From Pseudomonadota bacterium (GTDB lineage: Bacteria; Pseudomonadota; Gammaproteobacteria; Burkholderiales; Casimicrobiaceae), in contig JAFEDF010000112.1 in NCBI GenBank assembly GCA_018241785.1, positions 18,663-82,662 of the forward strand: a stretch of DNA of 64,000 nucleotides, given 5' to 3'. The notes under the pieces were generated by a model, which had not been told where the DNA came from, made no database searches, and was given only the letters and a program-made list of their open reading frames with translations. The position numbers were made by a program, and so were the translations under genes. Of the stretch, positions 48,361 to 61,149 are shown piece after piece; position 1 is the first letter of the stretch, and each line of letters begins with the position of its first letter.

Positions 48361-48371
48361 GAAACTATTTC
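48361..48371. promoter_or_regulatory. possible IclR-type operator
   Basis: GAAACTATTTC is a palindrome (GAAA-N3-TTTC) 9 bp before the gcl -35, in the AT-rich IclR-gcl divergent spacer. Its shape suits an IclR-family dimer site, but this is inferred from position only. Confidence 0.4.
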
Positions 48372-48379
48372 TAAAATCC

Positions 48380-48408
48380 TTGACACCAAGGGCGGGGACG
48401 ACTAGTCT
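48380..48408 (+). promoter_or_regulatory. sigma-70 promoter of gcl
   Basis: TTGACA (48380-48385), 17-bp spacer, TAGTCT (48403-48408). Transcription would begin near 48415, about 38 nt before the gcl ATG, which has AAGGAG upstream. Confidence 0.6.
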
Positions 48409-48452
48409 CAACGGCGTTCATCGCATTCGTCTATCGTCGCGAAGGAGTCGCC

Positions 48453-50255
<1,803 letters not shown>

Positions 50256-50267
50256 ACAGAGGATCCG

Positions 50268-51047
50268 ATGCCGAAATTTGCCGCCAACCTGTCGATGCTC
50301 TACGCCGAGCTCGACTTTCCCGACCGCTTCGACGCCGCGGCGCGGGCAGGCTTCAAAGGCGTCGAGTATCTCTTCCCCTACGCGTACGACAAGGCGCTCC
50401 TCGCCGACCGGCTGGCGAAGAACGGCCTCACGCAGGTGCTGCACAACCTGCCCGCAGGCGACTGGGCCGCGGGCGAACGCGGGATCGCCGTGCTTCCCGA
50501 CCGCGTCGGCGAATTCCAGGACGGCGTCGGCAAGGCGATCGAGTACGCGACGGCACTCGGCTGCACGCAGGTCAACGTGCTGGCGGGCATCGCCCCGGCC
50601 GGCGCCGATCCGGGCCGGCTGCGCGAGACGCTCGTCGCGAACCTCCGCTTCGCCGCGCAGAAGCTCGAGGCAGCCGGCATCCGCCTCTTGATCGAGGCGA
50701 TCAATACCTTCGACATCCCCGGCTTCTACGTGAAAGGCACGCAGCAGACGCTCGATCTCATCGCCGCATGCGGGAGCCGCAACGTCTACGTGCAGTACGA
50801 CATCTATCACATGCAGCGAATGGAAGGCGAGCTCGCCGCGACGATCAGGAAGCACCTGCGAGAGATCGCGCACCTGCAGCTCGCCGACAATCCCGGGCGC
50901 AACGAGCCCGGAACCGGCGAGATCAACTACCCGTTCCTGTTCGGCTGGCTCGACGAGATCGGCTATCCGGGCTGGATCGGCTGCGAGTACAAGCCAAGGA
51001 CCACCACCGACGCGGGGCTCGGCTGGATCAAGCCGTGGCTCGGCTGA
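50268..51047 (+). CDS. hyi: hydroxypyruvate isomerase
   Basis: A 259-residue xylose-isomerase-like TIM barrel that interconverts hydroxypyruvate and tartronate semialdehyde. It has FAANLSMLYAELDFPDRF at the N-terminus, LIEAINTFDIPGFYV and GEINYPFLFGWLDEIGY, all typical of Hyi. It follows gcl by 12 bp, as in many proteobacteria. Confidence 0.95.
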   Translation: MPKFAANLSMLYAELDFPDRFDAAARAGFKGVEYLFPYAYDKALLADRLAKNGLTQVLHNLPAGDWAAGERGIAVLPDRVGEFQDGVGKAIEYATALGCTQVNVLAGIAPAGADPGRLRETLVANLRFAAQKLEAAGIRLLIEAINTFDIPGFYVKGTQQTLDLIAACGSRNVYVQYDIYHMQRMEGELAATIRKHLREIAHLQLADNPGRNEPGTGEINYPFLFGWLDEIGYPGWIGCEYKPRTTTDAGLGWIKPWLG

Positions 51048-51076
51048 CCACCGCGGACACGCGACAGGAGAGCGAC

Positions 51077-51970
51077 ATGAGCAAGATCGGATTCATCGGC
51101 CTCGGCATCATGGGCACCCCGATGGCGGGACACCTCCTGGCCGCCGGCCACGAGCTTCACGTCAACACGATCGGTCCGGTTCCCGAGGCGCTCGTTCGCG
51201 CCGGCGCCAAGACCTGCACGAACGGACGCGAGGTGGCGAAAGCGAGCGAAATCGTCATCGTCATGGTTCCCGACACGCCCGACGTCGAGAAGGTGCTGTT
51301 CGGCAAGGACGGCGTCGCCGAGGGGCTCTCCGGCGGCAAGGTCGTCGTCGACATGAGCTCGATCTCGCCGGTCGAGACGAAGGAGTTCGCGAAGCGCATC
51401 AACGCACTCGGCTGCGAATACCTCGATGCGCCGGTCTCCGGCGGGGATGTCGGGGCGAAGAATGCGACGCTGTCGATCATGGTCGGCGGCAGGCAGGAGA
51501 CCTTCGAGCGGATGAAGCCGGTGTTCGAGAAGATGGGCAAGAACATCACGCGCGTCGGCGAGAACGGCGACGGGCAGACGTGCAAGGTCGCGAACCAGAT
51601 CGTCGTCGCGCTGACGATCGGCGCGGTCGCAGAAGGCCTGGTGTTTGCCGCCAAGGCGGGGGCCGATCCGGCGAAGGTCCGCCAGGCGCTCCTCGGCGGC
51701 CTCGCGACATCGCGCATCCTCGACATCCTCGGCGAGCGGATGATCAAGCGCACGTTCGATCCCGGCTTCCGGATCGCGCTCCACCAGAAGGATCTCAACC
51801 TCGCGCTGTCGGCGGCGCGCAAGCTCGGCCTGAGCCTGCCCAACACCGCGACCTGCCAGGAGCTCTTCAACTCGTGCACCGCGCACGGCGGCGCCGGCTG
51901 GGATCACTCGGCAATGGTGCGCGCGATCGAGGGGCTGTCGAACTTCGAGATCGGCCAGCAGGCCGGCTGA
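51077..51970 (+). CDS. glxR: 2-hydroxy-3-oxopropionate reductase (tartronate-semialdehyde reductase)
   Basis: A 297-residue beta-hydroxyacid dehydrogenase reducing tartronate semialdehyde to D-glycerate. The NAD(P) motif GLGIMGTPMAGHLL, substrate motif DAPVSGGDVGAKNATLSIM and catalytic Lys in KVANQIVVA are present. GlxR or GarR are equally fitting names; GlxR is chosen for the gcl-hyi context. It follows hyi by 29 bp with AGGAGAG before the ATG. Glycerate kinase is not in the window. Confidence 0.94.
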   Translation: MSKIGFIGLGIMGTPMAGHLLAAGHELHVNTIGPVPEALVRAGAKTCTNGREVAKASEIVIVMVPDTPDVEKVLFGKDGVAEGLSGGKVVVDMSSISPVETKEFAKRINALGCEYLDAPVSGGDVGAKNATLSIMVGGRQETFERMKPVFEKMGKNITRVGENGDGQTCKVANQIVVALTIGAVAEGLVFAAKAGADPAKVRQALLGGLATSRILDILGERMIKRTFDPGFRIALHQKDLNLALSAARKLGLSLPNTATCQELFNSCTAHGGAGWDHSAMVRAIEGLSNFEIGQQAG

Positions 51971-51977
51971 TCCGCAG

Positions 51978-53327
51978 TCAGCGCACCGTGGCGTCGCGCA
52001 GGTGCGCGCGGCGTCCCATCACGTAGGTTGCGAGGACGGCGCGATCGTCGCCGAGCGTCATCAGCGCGAAGAGCTTGCCGGCGAGGCTCTCCACAGTCTC
52101 CATGCGGTGCGCGAGCAGCGGCGTCGCCCGCGGGTCGAGCACCACGAAGTCGGCGTCGTGCCCGCGCTCGAAGCTGCCGATCCGCGCGTCGAGGCCGAGC
52201 GCCCGCGCTCCGCCGAGGGTGGCGAGGTAGAAGGCGCGCATCGGCGTCAACGTCTGTCCGGTGAGCCGGATCACCTTGTATGCCTCGTTCAGCGTCTGCA
52301 GGATGCCGAGGCTCGTACCGGCGCCGACGTCGGTCCCGAGCGCGACCCGTGCGCCTGCCGTCGACGCCGCGCCGAGATCGAAAAGCCCGCTGCCCAGAAA
52401 CAGGTTCGACGTCGGGCAGAACGACATCGCCGCCCCCGCCGCGGCGATGCGCTCGCGATCCGCGCGGTCGAGATGGATGCAGTGCGCATAGACCGAGCGC
52501 GGTCCGACGAGACCGAAGCGATCGTAGACATCGAGGTAGCTGCGACTCCACGGAAAGAGCGCGGCGACCCAGCGCGCCTCGGCGCGGCTCTCGGCGACGT
52601 GCGACTGCAGCCATACGCCGGGGTGCTCGCGCACGAGCGCTCCCGCGGCCTCGAGCTGCGCGTCGGTCGACGTCGGCGCGAAGCGCGGCGTCACTGCGTA
52701 GCCGAGCCTTCCGTGTCCGTGCCACTTCGCGATCAGCGCCTTGCTCTCGTCGTAGGACGACTGCGCGGTGTCGCGCAGCGGCGCAGGACCATTGCGGTCC
52801 ATCATCACCTTGCCGGCGACGAGGCAAAGGCCGCGCGCCGCGGCGACCTCGAAGATCGCATCGGCCGATGCCGGATGCGTCGTCGCGAAGACGAGCGCCG
52901 TCGTCGTGCCGTTGCGCAACAACTCGGTGCAGAAGAATTCGGCCTCCGCGCGCGCGTGGCCCGCGTCGCAAAAGCGCATCTCGGCGGGAAGCGCGCAGCG
53001 CTCGAGCCATTCGAGGAGCCCTTCGCCGAACGACGCGATGATGCCCGTCTGGGCGTAATGGACGTGGGTGTCGACGAACCCGGGCAAGAGCAGGTGGCCG
53101 CGAAAATCCACAACCTCGGTTCCCGCCGGGAGCCCGGCGAGGAGCGCGCTCGCCGCGCCGGCGGCTTCGATGCGGCCGCCGCGCGCGAGCAGGACGCCGT
53201 CGGGCTCGTGGCGCCAGGAGGCGGTGTCACCGTCCCCGGGACCTGGGTCGGCGACGAACCAGAGAAGCTCGCCGCGCCACGCGCAATACGGCGCGGCGGC
53301 GCCCGCGGCCGGCGTGCCGGCAATCAC
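51978..53327 (-). CDS. guaD: guanine deaminase
   Basis: A 449-residue amidohydrolase converting guanine to xanthine. The metal site includes THVHYAQ (HxH), SHVAESRAE, AHCIHLD and GTDVGAGTSL, and the N-terminal LLLPGFVDTHVHY fits GuaD. The GTG at 53327 overlaps the binding-protein stop (GTGA). Longer upstream frames lie inside the BMP gene. It is convergent with glxR, leaving 7 bp. Confidence 0.92.
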   Translation of the reverse strand: MIAGTPAAGAAAPYCAWRGELLWFVADPGPGDGDTASWRHEPDGVLLARGGRIEAAGAASALLAGLPAGTEVVDFRGHLLLPGFVDTHVHYAQTGIIASFGEGLLEWLERCALPAEMRFCDAGHARAEAEFFCTELLRNGTTTALVFATTHPASADAIFEVAAARGLCLVAGKVMMDRNGPAPLRDTAQSSYDESKALIAKWHGHGRLGYAVTPRFAPTSTDAQLEAAGALVREHPGVWLQSHVAESRAEARWVAALFPWSRSYLDVYDRFGLVGPRSVYAHCIHLDRADRERIAAAGAAMSFCPTSNLFLGSGLFDLGAASTAGARVALGTDVGAGTSLGILQTLNEAYKVIRLTGQTLTPMRAFYLATLGGARALGLDARIGSFERGHDADFVVLDPRATPLLAHRMETVESLAGKLFALMTLGDDRAVLATYVMGRRAHLRDATVR

Positions 53328-54421
53328 GCCTTCGGCAGCTTCCCTGCGACACCCTCGACGTAGTAGTCCATTTTCGAGAGCGCGTCGTCGGTGATCGTCT
53401 GGCCGGCGGCGACGCGGGCCTTGCCGTCCTGGTCGACGACCGGGCCCGCGAACGGGTGCAGCTTGCCCGACGCGATCTCCTCCCTGGCCTTCATGATCTG
53501 CGCCTTCGCGTCGGCGGGAACCGCATCGTTGAGCGGCGCGATGTCGATCATCCCGTCCCTGATGCCGCCCCAGACGTGGTCGGGCTTCCAGGAGCCGTCG
53601 ATCGCACGCCCGACGGTCTTCGTGTAGTAGCCGCCCCAGATCTCCTCGCTCGCCGTGAGTTGCCGCGTCGGGGCGTACTTCGCCATGTTCGAGTGGTATG
53701 CGCACACCCACACCTTCTTCTCCTCGGCAGCCTGCGCGACGGCAGTCGAGTCGGTGTGATGGGTGAGCACGTCGGCGCCCTGCGCGACCAGCGTGCCGGC
53801 CGCTGCGCGCTCCTTGCCGGGGTCGTACCAGGTGTTCGCCCAGATGACGCGCATCTCGGCCTTCGGGTTGACGCTGCGCGCACCGCGGATGAACGAGTTG
53901 ATCGCCATCACGACCTCGGGGATCGGGAACGCCGCGACGAAGCCGATGACGTTGGACTTCGTCATCCTGCCGGCGGCGATCCCGCAGAGGTAGCGCCCCT
54001 CGTAGAAGCGACCGTTGTAGATGCCGAGATTCTTGCCCGTCTTGTAGCCGGTGCAGTGCTCGAAGTCGTTGTTAGGGAACTGCTGGGCGACCTTCACCAT
54101 GTAGTTCATGTAGCCGAAGCTCGTGCCGAACACGAGCTTGTGCCCATCCTTGGCGAGCTCGCGGAATACGCGCTCCGCGTCGGGTCCTTCCGGAACGTTC
54201 TCGACGATCTTCGTCTGCACCTTGCCGGCGAGCGCCTTCTCCATCTCCTTGCGTCCGAGGTCGTGCTGGTAGGTCCATCCTGCATCGCTGATCGGGCTGA
54301 TGTAGACGAATCCGACCTTGACCGGCTCGGCCGCAAGCGCCCGGCGCACCGTGGCGAACGGCAGGGTGGCCGCGCCGAGCGCGGCACCCATGGTCCTGAT
54401 CACTGCTCTTCTTGACGTCAT
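53324..54421 (-). CDS. BMP-family ABC transporter substrate-binding protein
   Basis: A 365-residue exported lipoprotein-like receptor with a Tat-type signal (TSRRAVIRTMGAALGAATLP) and BMP/PnrA motifs (VGFVYISPISDAGWTYQHD; NVIGFVAAFPIPEVVMAINS). BMP proteins bind purine nucleosides or bases. Downstream genes for two permeases and one double ATPase complete an importer, so guanine or xanthine is a likely ligand. No lipobox Cys is present. Confidence 0.9.
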   Translation of the reverse strand: MTSRRAVIRTMGAALGAATLPFATVRRALAAEPVKVGFVYISPISDAGWTYQHDLGRKEMEKALAGKVQTKIVENVPEGPDAERVFRELAKDGHKLVFGTSFGYMNYMVKVAQQFPNNDFEHCTGYKTGKNLGIYNGRFYEGRYLCGIAAGRMTKSNVIGFVAAFPIPEVVMAINSFIRGARSVNPKAEMRVIWANTWYDPGKERAAAGTLVAQGADVLTHHTDSTAVAQAAEEKKVWVCAYHSNMAKYAPTRQLTASEEIWGGYYTKTVGRAIDGSWKPDHVWGGIRDGMIDIAPLNDAVPADAKAQIMKAREEIASGKLHPFAGPVVDQDGKARVAAGQTITDDALSKMDYYVEGVAGKLPKA

Positions 54422-54451
54422 GCGGGATGCTCCTGTGGCAATGGGAAGGCA

Positions 54452-55396
54452 CTACGCGTCCGGGCGGTACGGCTGGCCCAGCGAAACCGGTGAATTGAGA
54501 CGGATCGTATTGGGGTTGCGCGAGATGATGACGAGCACGGCCACCGTCGCGATGTAGGGCAGCGACGACAGGAGCTGCGGCGGGATCTCGAGCGGGAGGC
54601 CCGAGCCCTGGACGAAGAGCTGCGCGATCAGCACCCCGCCGAACAGGTAGGCGCCGACCAGCACGCGCAGCGGCCGCCACGTGCCGAAGACGACGAGCGC
54701 CAGCGCGATCCAGCCGCGCCCGGCGACCAGTCCCTCGGACCACATCGGCGTGTAGAACAGCGACAGGAACGCGCCGGCGATGCCGGCCATCGCTCCGCCG
54801 AACATCGTCGCGAAGTAGCGGATGCGGATCACGCGGTAGCCTACCGCGTGCGCCGACGCCGGCGATTCGCCGACGGCGCGCAGCACGAGCCCCGCCCGGC
54901 TGCGATAGAGGAACCAGGCGACGCCGGCACACAGCGCCCACGAGAAGTAGACGAGCCACTGCTGGTCGAACAGTGCCGGCCCGAGCAGCGGGATGTCCGC
55001 GAGCAGCGGGATGGGCAGTGCGCGAACCGGGGGAAGCACCACCGACTCGTAGGGCTTGCCGGCGAACGCCGCAAGCCCCACGCCGAAAATCGCGAGGGCA
55101 AGGCCCGACGCGACCTGGTTCGCGGTGAGATCGAGCACGAGAATCGCGAACGCCAGCGCCGAGGCCGCGCCTGCGACCATCGCCGCGAGCACGCCGATGA
55201 TCGTGCTGCCGCTGTGCTGTGCGGCGACGAAGCCGGTCACGGCGCCGATCGCCATCATCCCCTCGACGCCGAGGTTCAGCACACCCGACTTCTCGGTGAC
55301 GAGTTCGCCCAGCGCGGCGATGACGAGCGGCGTGCCGGCGACGATGCTGGCGGAGACGATCGGCGTGACGAGGCTTGCGTCCATCGCGAACGTCAT
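54452..55396 (-). CDS. nucleoside/purine ABC transporter permease (NupQ-type)
   Basis: A 314-residue permease with about nine helices, starting MTFAMDASLV and containing EKSGVLNLGVEGMMAIGAV, the family signature. It overlaps the partner permease by 4 bp. It belongs to the BMP-family importer. Confidence 0.9.
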   Translation of the reverse strand: MTFAMDASLVTPIVSASIVAGTPLVIAALGELVTEKSGVLNLGVEGMMAIGAVTGFVAAQHSGSTIIGVLAAMVAGAASALAFAILVLDLTANQVASGLALAIFGVGLAAFAGKPYESVVLPPVRALPIPLLADIPLLGPALFDQQWLVYFSWALCAGVAWFLYRSRAGLVLRAVGESPASAHAVGYRVIRIRYFATMFGGAMAGIAGAFLSLFYTPMWSEGLVAGRGWIALALVVFGTWRPLRVLVGAYLFGGVLIAQLFVQGSGLPLEIPPQLLSSLPYIATVAVLVIISRNPNTIRLNSPVSLGQPYRPDA

Positions 55397-56449
55397 GGCG
55401 CGGCGCGCGAGCGGCGCAGCCGGTAATTGACGAACACGTCGGCGCCGAGCAGGAAGAAGAGCAGCATCCCCTGGAACACCTGGCCGATCGCCGGCGGCAG
55501 GTTGAGGTGCTGCTGCGCCTGCTCGCCGCCCATGTAGAGAAGCGCCATCAGGAGGCTGGCGAAAAAGATCCCGAGCGCCGAGAGCCGCCCGACGAAGGCG
55601 ACGATGATCGCCGCGAATCCGTAGCCGCTCGAAGCGTGGTCGGTGAGCTGGCCCATCGGCCCGGCGACTTCGCTCATCCCGGCGACGCCGGCGAGCGCCC
55701 CGCCGGCGACGAGTCCGATCCACACGGTGCGCGGTCCCGAAAACCCGGCATAGTTCGCCGCCGCCTCGGCCTGGCCGGTCACCTGCATCTGGAATCCGGC
55801 GTAGCTGCGCGTCATGAAGAAGTGTCCCGCGACGAGCGCAGCGATGGCGATCAGGAACGCGACCGTAAGGCGCGTTCCCGGGATCAGCACCGGCAGGAGC
55901 GCGCTGTCCGCGAACATCACCGTCTGCGGAAAATTGAAGCCCTGCGGGTCCTTCCACGGCCCGAACACGACCCACGACACGACGAACTGAGCGACGTAGA
56001 CGAGCATCAGCGACACCAGGATCTCGCTCGTGTTGCAGCGCGTCTTGAGGAACGCCGGAATCGCCGCCCAGGCGGCGCCGCCGATCGCACCGGCGACGAG
56101 CATCGCCGGCAGCACCAGCATGCTCGTGCTGTCGTGGAACATGAGCGCGACGCCGGTCGCCGCGACCGCACCCATCAGGAACTGGCCCTCGGCGCCGATG
56201 TTCCACACATTCGCTCGAAAGCCTACGGCGAGCCCGGTCGCGATCAGCATCAGCGGTGTCGCCTTGAGGAGGAGCTCCGAGACGCCGTAGAGATCCTTGA
56301 CCGGATCGTAGAAGAACACGCGGAAGCCATGCAGCGGGTTGCGCCCGAGCAGGATGAAGAGCACCAGCCCGCCGGCGACGGTCAGCAACACCGCAACGAG
56401 CGGCGAGCCGTAGCGCATGCGCGCCGACGCTTCGGCGCGCGCTTCGAAC

Positions 56450-56460
<11 letters not shown>
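55393..56460 (-). CDS. nucleoside/purine ABC transporter permease (NupP-type)
   Basis: A 355-residue permease with about ten helices. FRANVWNIGAEGQFLMGAV is the family signature, and it pairs with the NupQ-type protein. Its ATG at 56460 overlaps the stop of the ATPase gene by 11 bp. Confidence 0.9.
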
Positions 56461-58021
<1,561 letters not shown>

Positions 58022-58180
58022 CGCCCTCCCCCTCCCCGTACGGCCGGCGCCTGCGCTGCCACGGCAATCATCGAGGCGCGATTGTAAGCCGGCCCGTGCG
58101 GACGATTCGGCCCGAGCCGCTCGCGGCGTGCCCGCGCGCGGCGTGCCCGCGCGCACGGCACCCCGGACCAAGACGCGCGC
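58022..58180. other. 159-bp spacer between allantoate amidohydrolase gene and importer operon
   Basis: No gene is seen. A minus-strand TACAAT (58081-58086) may be the importer's -10, without a good -35. A perfect tandem duplication of 15 bp (58124-58138 and 58139-58153, CGGCGTGCCCGCGCG) lies here. Confidence 0.4.
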
Positions 58181-59404
58181 TTACGACCGCAGGATCGCTT
58201 CCGCGGCGTCGGCGAAGACCTGGCAGCCGAGCACGATGTCGTCCTCGGCGGTGTCTTCGGTGTAGTGGTGGCTGACGCCGCCGATCGACGGCACGAACAG
58301 CATTCCGGCCGGCATCCGGCGGGCGAGGATCTGCGCGTCGTGCCCGGCGCCGCTCGGCATGCGCATCCAACCCCGGCCCGCACGCCTCGCGGCGGCGCCC
58401 TCGATCGCCGCGGCGATCGGCTCGTCCATCGCCACCGGCTCGGTGTACGAGGCCCGCTCGATTGCGACGCGGCACGGCCCTGCGCGGTCCGCCGCTTCGG
58501 CGAGGCGGATCGCTGCCGCACCGAGCGTCTCCATGATCGCGAGCGAAGGGTCGCGGATCTGCAGCAGCAACTCGGCTCGCCCCGGAACGACGCTCGGCGC
58601 GTTCGGCGTGAGCACGATGCGCCCGATCGTCCACACCGTCGCGGGCCCCGCCAGCTCCGCGAGCTCGCGGTGGACCTCGTTGCAGAATGCCGTCAGTGCG
58701 ACTCCAGCGTCCCTGCGCAGACGCATCGGCGTCGTGCCGGCGTGGTTCTGGTCGCCGGCGAAGGTCACCCGGTAGACGACGATGCCGACGATTGCGGTGA
58801 CCACGCCGATGCGGCGCCGCCCGGACTCGAGCACGGCGCCCTGCTCGATGTGGGCTTCGAGATAGCCGCGGTAGCGCGCGGCGTCGAGGCGCGCCCGCGG
58901 CACGCCGGCGAGCCCCGCGCGCGCGATCGCCTCGCGAAGCGGCACGCCGTCGTCGCGGTGCCGTGCGCGGTCGATTTCGTCCTCCGCGAGCAATCCCGCG
59001 AAACTGCGGCTGCCGAGGAAGCTCGTGTAGTGACCCTCCTCGTCCTGCCACGAGGCAACGTCGACGCCGAGCCCACGGCACGCGGGATCGTCGCGCATGG
59101 CGCGCGCGAGCTCGATGCCGTAGACGACCCCCATCGCGCCGTCGAGCCAGCCGCCGTGCGGCTGCGTGTCGCTGTGCGAGCCGACGAGCAGCCGCGGACC
59201 GTCGCCGGCCGCGCGCCCGATCACGTTGCCGATGCCGTCGACGGCCGCGTCGAGCCCCGCATCGGCCATGCGCTGCACGAGCCAGCGGCGCGCAGCGAGG
59301 TCCGCATCGGAGAACGCGGGCCGGTGCACGCCGGTGCGGTAGCGGCCGAATCCGGCGAGCTCGCGCAGGTCGCCGATCAGCCGGGAACCGTCGATCGCTG
59401 GCAT
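58181..59404 (-). CDS. M20-family amidohydrolase, allantoate amidohydrolase-like
   Basis: A 407-residue zinc hydrolase of the AllC/hydantoinase group. Metal ligands are in GSHSDT, DGAMG, DEEGHY, HIEQG and SHHYTED. It would release ammonia and CO2 from allantoate or an N-carbamoyl amino acid; in a purine importer/guanine deaminase setting allantoate is the favoured substrate. It is on the same strand as the importer, 159 bp upstream of the ATPase gene. Confidence 0.85.
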   Translation of the reverse strand: MPAIDGSRLIGDLRELAGFGRYRTGVHRPAFSDADLAARRWLVQRMADAGLDAAVDGIGNVIGRAAGDGPRLLVGSHSDTQPHGGWLDGAMGVVYGIELARAMRDDPACRGLGVDVASWQDEEGHYTSFLGSRSFAGLLAEDEIDRARHRDDGVPLREAIARAGLAGVPRARLDAARYRGYLEAHIEQGAVLESGRRRIGVVTAIVGIVVYRVTFAGDQNHAGTTPMRLRRDAGVALTAFCNEVHRELAELAGPATVWTIGRIVLTPNAPSVVPGRAELLLQIRDPSLAIMETLGAAAIRLAEAADRAGPCRVAIERASYTEPVAMDEPIAAAIEGAAARRAGRGWMRMPSGAGHDAQILARRMPAGMLFVPSIGGVSHHYTEDTAEDDIVLGCQVFADAAEAILRS

Positions 59405-59728
59405 GGCGCTTTTCGGTCCGTGATCGGCCGCTCGTTCGACGACCGCTTAGGGAAGCTCTGCGAAACGGGAACGGACCCTGTTTCAGCGATCGGCCGCGCC
59501 GGGAAGCGGTGGGGATGCGGCGACGCGCGAGTTCGACCGCGAAGGCCGAGGGAGCGGGGTACCGAGACGGGCTCAAACACCGGCTGCGCTCCGCAGCCGA
59601 ACTCGCGCGTCACGGTGCCCCGCTCCCTCGGCCTCCACGGTCGGTGTAGAGCGCGCCGCGGCATCCCCACCGCTTCCCGGCGCGGCCGATCGCTGAAACA
59701 GGGTCCGTTCCCATTTCGCAGAGCGTCC
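59405..59728. other. 324-bp non-coding interval containing an inverted-repeat element
   Basis: The spacer between the amidohydrolase gene and the small membrane protein gene has no supported gene. Almost all of it is occupied by the inverted-repeat element described separately (59455-59724). Confidence 0.6.
59455..59724. repeat. 270-bp inverted-repeat element
   Basis: Arms 59455-59518 and 59661-59724 are inverted copies of 64 bp with one mismatch. Between them lie three smaller inverted pairs: a 12-bp pair (59524-59535 with 59598-59609), a 20- to 21-bp pair starting GGCCGAGGGAGCGGGG (about 59544-59564 and 59613-59633), and an 8-bp stem hairpin CGGCTGCG-CTC-CGCAGCCG (59581-59599). The 12- and 21-bp pairs interleave rather than nest, so alternative foldings are possible. 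No transposase is present; it resembles a MITE or large intergenic palindrome. Confidence 0.85.
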
Positions 59729-60310
59729 TCAGACACCCGTGGCGAGCCGCGCCATCACCACGACAATTGCGACCTGCATGATCCCCTGGCTCGCAACGAC
59801 GTAGTAGAAGCGACTCATCATGCGCCCGATCTTGCGGCCGTCGGGCCGGGCTTTCTGCAATTCGAAGCAGACGCGCAGGCTCGTCGGCAGCAGATAGCCG
59901 ACACCCTGGATCGTCATCAGCGTGACGAGGACGAGCGCCGCGGCGATCCAGCCCAACTGCGGCCAAGGAAGCCTCGTGAGGCCGAGGTCGGCGGCGAGAA
60001 ACCACCCGGCGGTCGCGGTGAGGACCGAGAGCGTCGGCAGCAGGAAGACGGTCACCGGCGTCAGCCGGGTGAGCACTGCCGTTCGAACCGGCATGTCGAC
60101 CCGGCGCAGGATCGGGCCGATGACGAAGCCCATGAAGAGGTCGATCCCCGTCCACAGGATGCCCGACATGACGTGGACCCAGTTCAGAAACCAGACGTTG
60201 CCGATGACAATCGCCGCAATCATCACGGCGAGCGCAAGCGCGACGTACCAGAGGTAATGCCAGCGGATCAGCTTCTGCGGGCGTTCCAGCTCTCCGGCAA
60301 GCGTTGCCAT
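59729..60310 (-). CDS. small polytopic membrane protein (CopD/DUF2269-like?)
   Basis: A 193-residue protein with four or five membrane helices. The segment FLNWVHVMSGILWTGIDLFMGF resembles CopD/DUF2269 and urate-hydroxylase membrane domains, which have His residues in the first helices, but identity is unsure. Its gene borders the inverted-repeat element, 4 bp from the right arm. It is divergent from the ECF sigma factor, with a 284-bp spacer. Confidence 0.55.
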   Translation of the reverse strand: MATLAGELERPQKLIRWHYLWYVALALAVMIAAIVIGNVWFLNWVHVMSGILWTGIDLFMGFVIGPILRRVDMPVRTAVLTRLTPVTVFLLPTLSVLTATAGWFLAADLGLTRLPWPQLGWIAAALVLVTLMTIQGVGYLLPTSLRVCFELQKARPDGRKIGRMMSRFYYVVASQGIMQVAIVVVMARLATGV

Positions 60311-60594
60311 CGTCTCTCCTTCGCAGCCCCGAGGCCAACCGCCCCGGCGGACCGTATGTTAGCCGGGTGCCGGACGGCGCGCGAGACGGAAACCGTTCGT
60401 ATCGGTCAGACGATGCTCTGCCGATCGCCAATGCAGAATTCAAACCATAATGGCGCCGCCGCGGGCCCCGGCGCATCCGCCTCCGGCAGCCGCGACCCGT
60501 CGCGCGGCCTCCCCGTCGTGCAGCCCGAAGCCGGGAGAAGCGATATTTCGGGCGACCGATGGAATAAAACGGCGCGCTGCGCGCTCTCTTGCAC
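60311..60594. other. 284-bp divergent interval before the ECF sigma gene
   Basis: No gene is supported here. A GGAAAC sequence at 60388-60393 resembles an ECF -35 element and CATAAT at 60446-60451 resembles a -10, but spacing does not fit a single promoter; autoregulation is speculative. Confidence 0.3.
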
Positions 60595-61149
60595 ATGTTC
60601 GAGTCCGACGAGTCGCGGTACAACGGCCGGGTGCGCGAGCACTACCGCTTCCTGCTGCGCAGCGCGTGGGCGCTGACGGGCTCGCGCGCGGTCGCCGAGG
60701 ACATCGTCCAGGATTGCTTCGCCACCGCCTGGAAGCACCGGCGCCAGCTTCGCAAGCTGGAGCTCGCGCGTGCCTGGCTGTTTCAGATCATGCGCCGCAA
60801 CGCGCTGCGCCACCTCGCCCCGCGTCTGCCGTTCTCGGACGAAGAGGAAATCCCCGATGAGGAAGCACCCGACGCCAGCGTCGACGACCGCCTCGACGTC
60901 GTCAAGGCGCTCGCCCGGATCGCGCCGATCCACCGCGAAGTGCTGATCCTTTACTACTTCGACGACATGCCGACGGCGCGGATGGCCGAAGCCCTGGAGA
61001 TCGCGCCGGGTACCGTTCTGTCGCGCCTTGCGCGCGCCCGCGACGCCCTGCGCGCCGCGATGGACCCCGAGCCTCCGCGACCGCGGCTCGCCGTTGCCGG
61101 GGCCGGCACAGCCGTGGCGCCAATGCCGCTGCGAAAGAGGATGAGATGA
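60595..61149 (+). CDS. ECF RNA polymerase sigma factor
   Basis: A 184-residue extracytoplasmic-function sigma factor. Region 2 (ALTGSRAVAEDIVQDCFATAW) and region 4 (HREVLILYYFDDMPTARMAE; PGTVLSRLARARDALR) are both present. The ATG at 60595 is chosen. It overlaps the next gene by 4 bp. That arrangement suggests the next protein is its anti-sigma or sensor partner, controlling the sulfite dehydrogenase genes. Confidence 0.9.
   Translation: MFESDESRYNGRVREHYRFLLRSAWALTGSRAVAEDIVQDCFATAWKHRRQLRKLELARAWLFQIMRRNALRHLAPRLPFSDEEEIPDEEAPDASVDDRLDVVKALARIAPIHREVLILYYFDDMPTARMAEALEIAPGTVLSRLARARDALRAAMDPEPPRPRLAVAGAGTAVAPMPLRKRMR

Noticed and set aside
50688..50708. FNR-like TTGAT...ATCAA inside hyi
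   Set aside because: The half-sites are six bases apart rather than four, and it is inside a coding sequence.
51978..53711. Extended start for guanine deaminase
   Set aside because: The extra N-terminal region lies inside the BMP gene and has no amidohydrolase similarity; the overlapping GTG at 53327 is consistent with coupled translation.
58124..58153. Two 15-bp tandem repeats as a possible CRISPR or minisatellite
   Set aside because: Only two copies without spacers in a GC-rich stretch; likely replication slippage.
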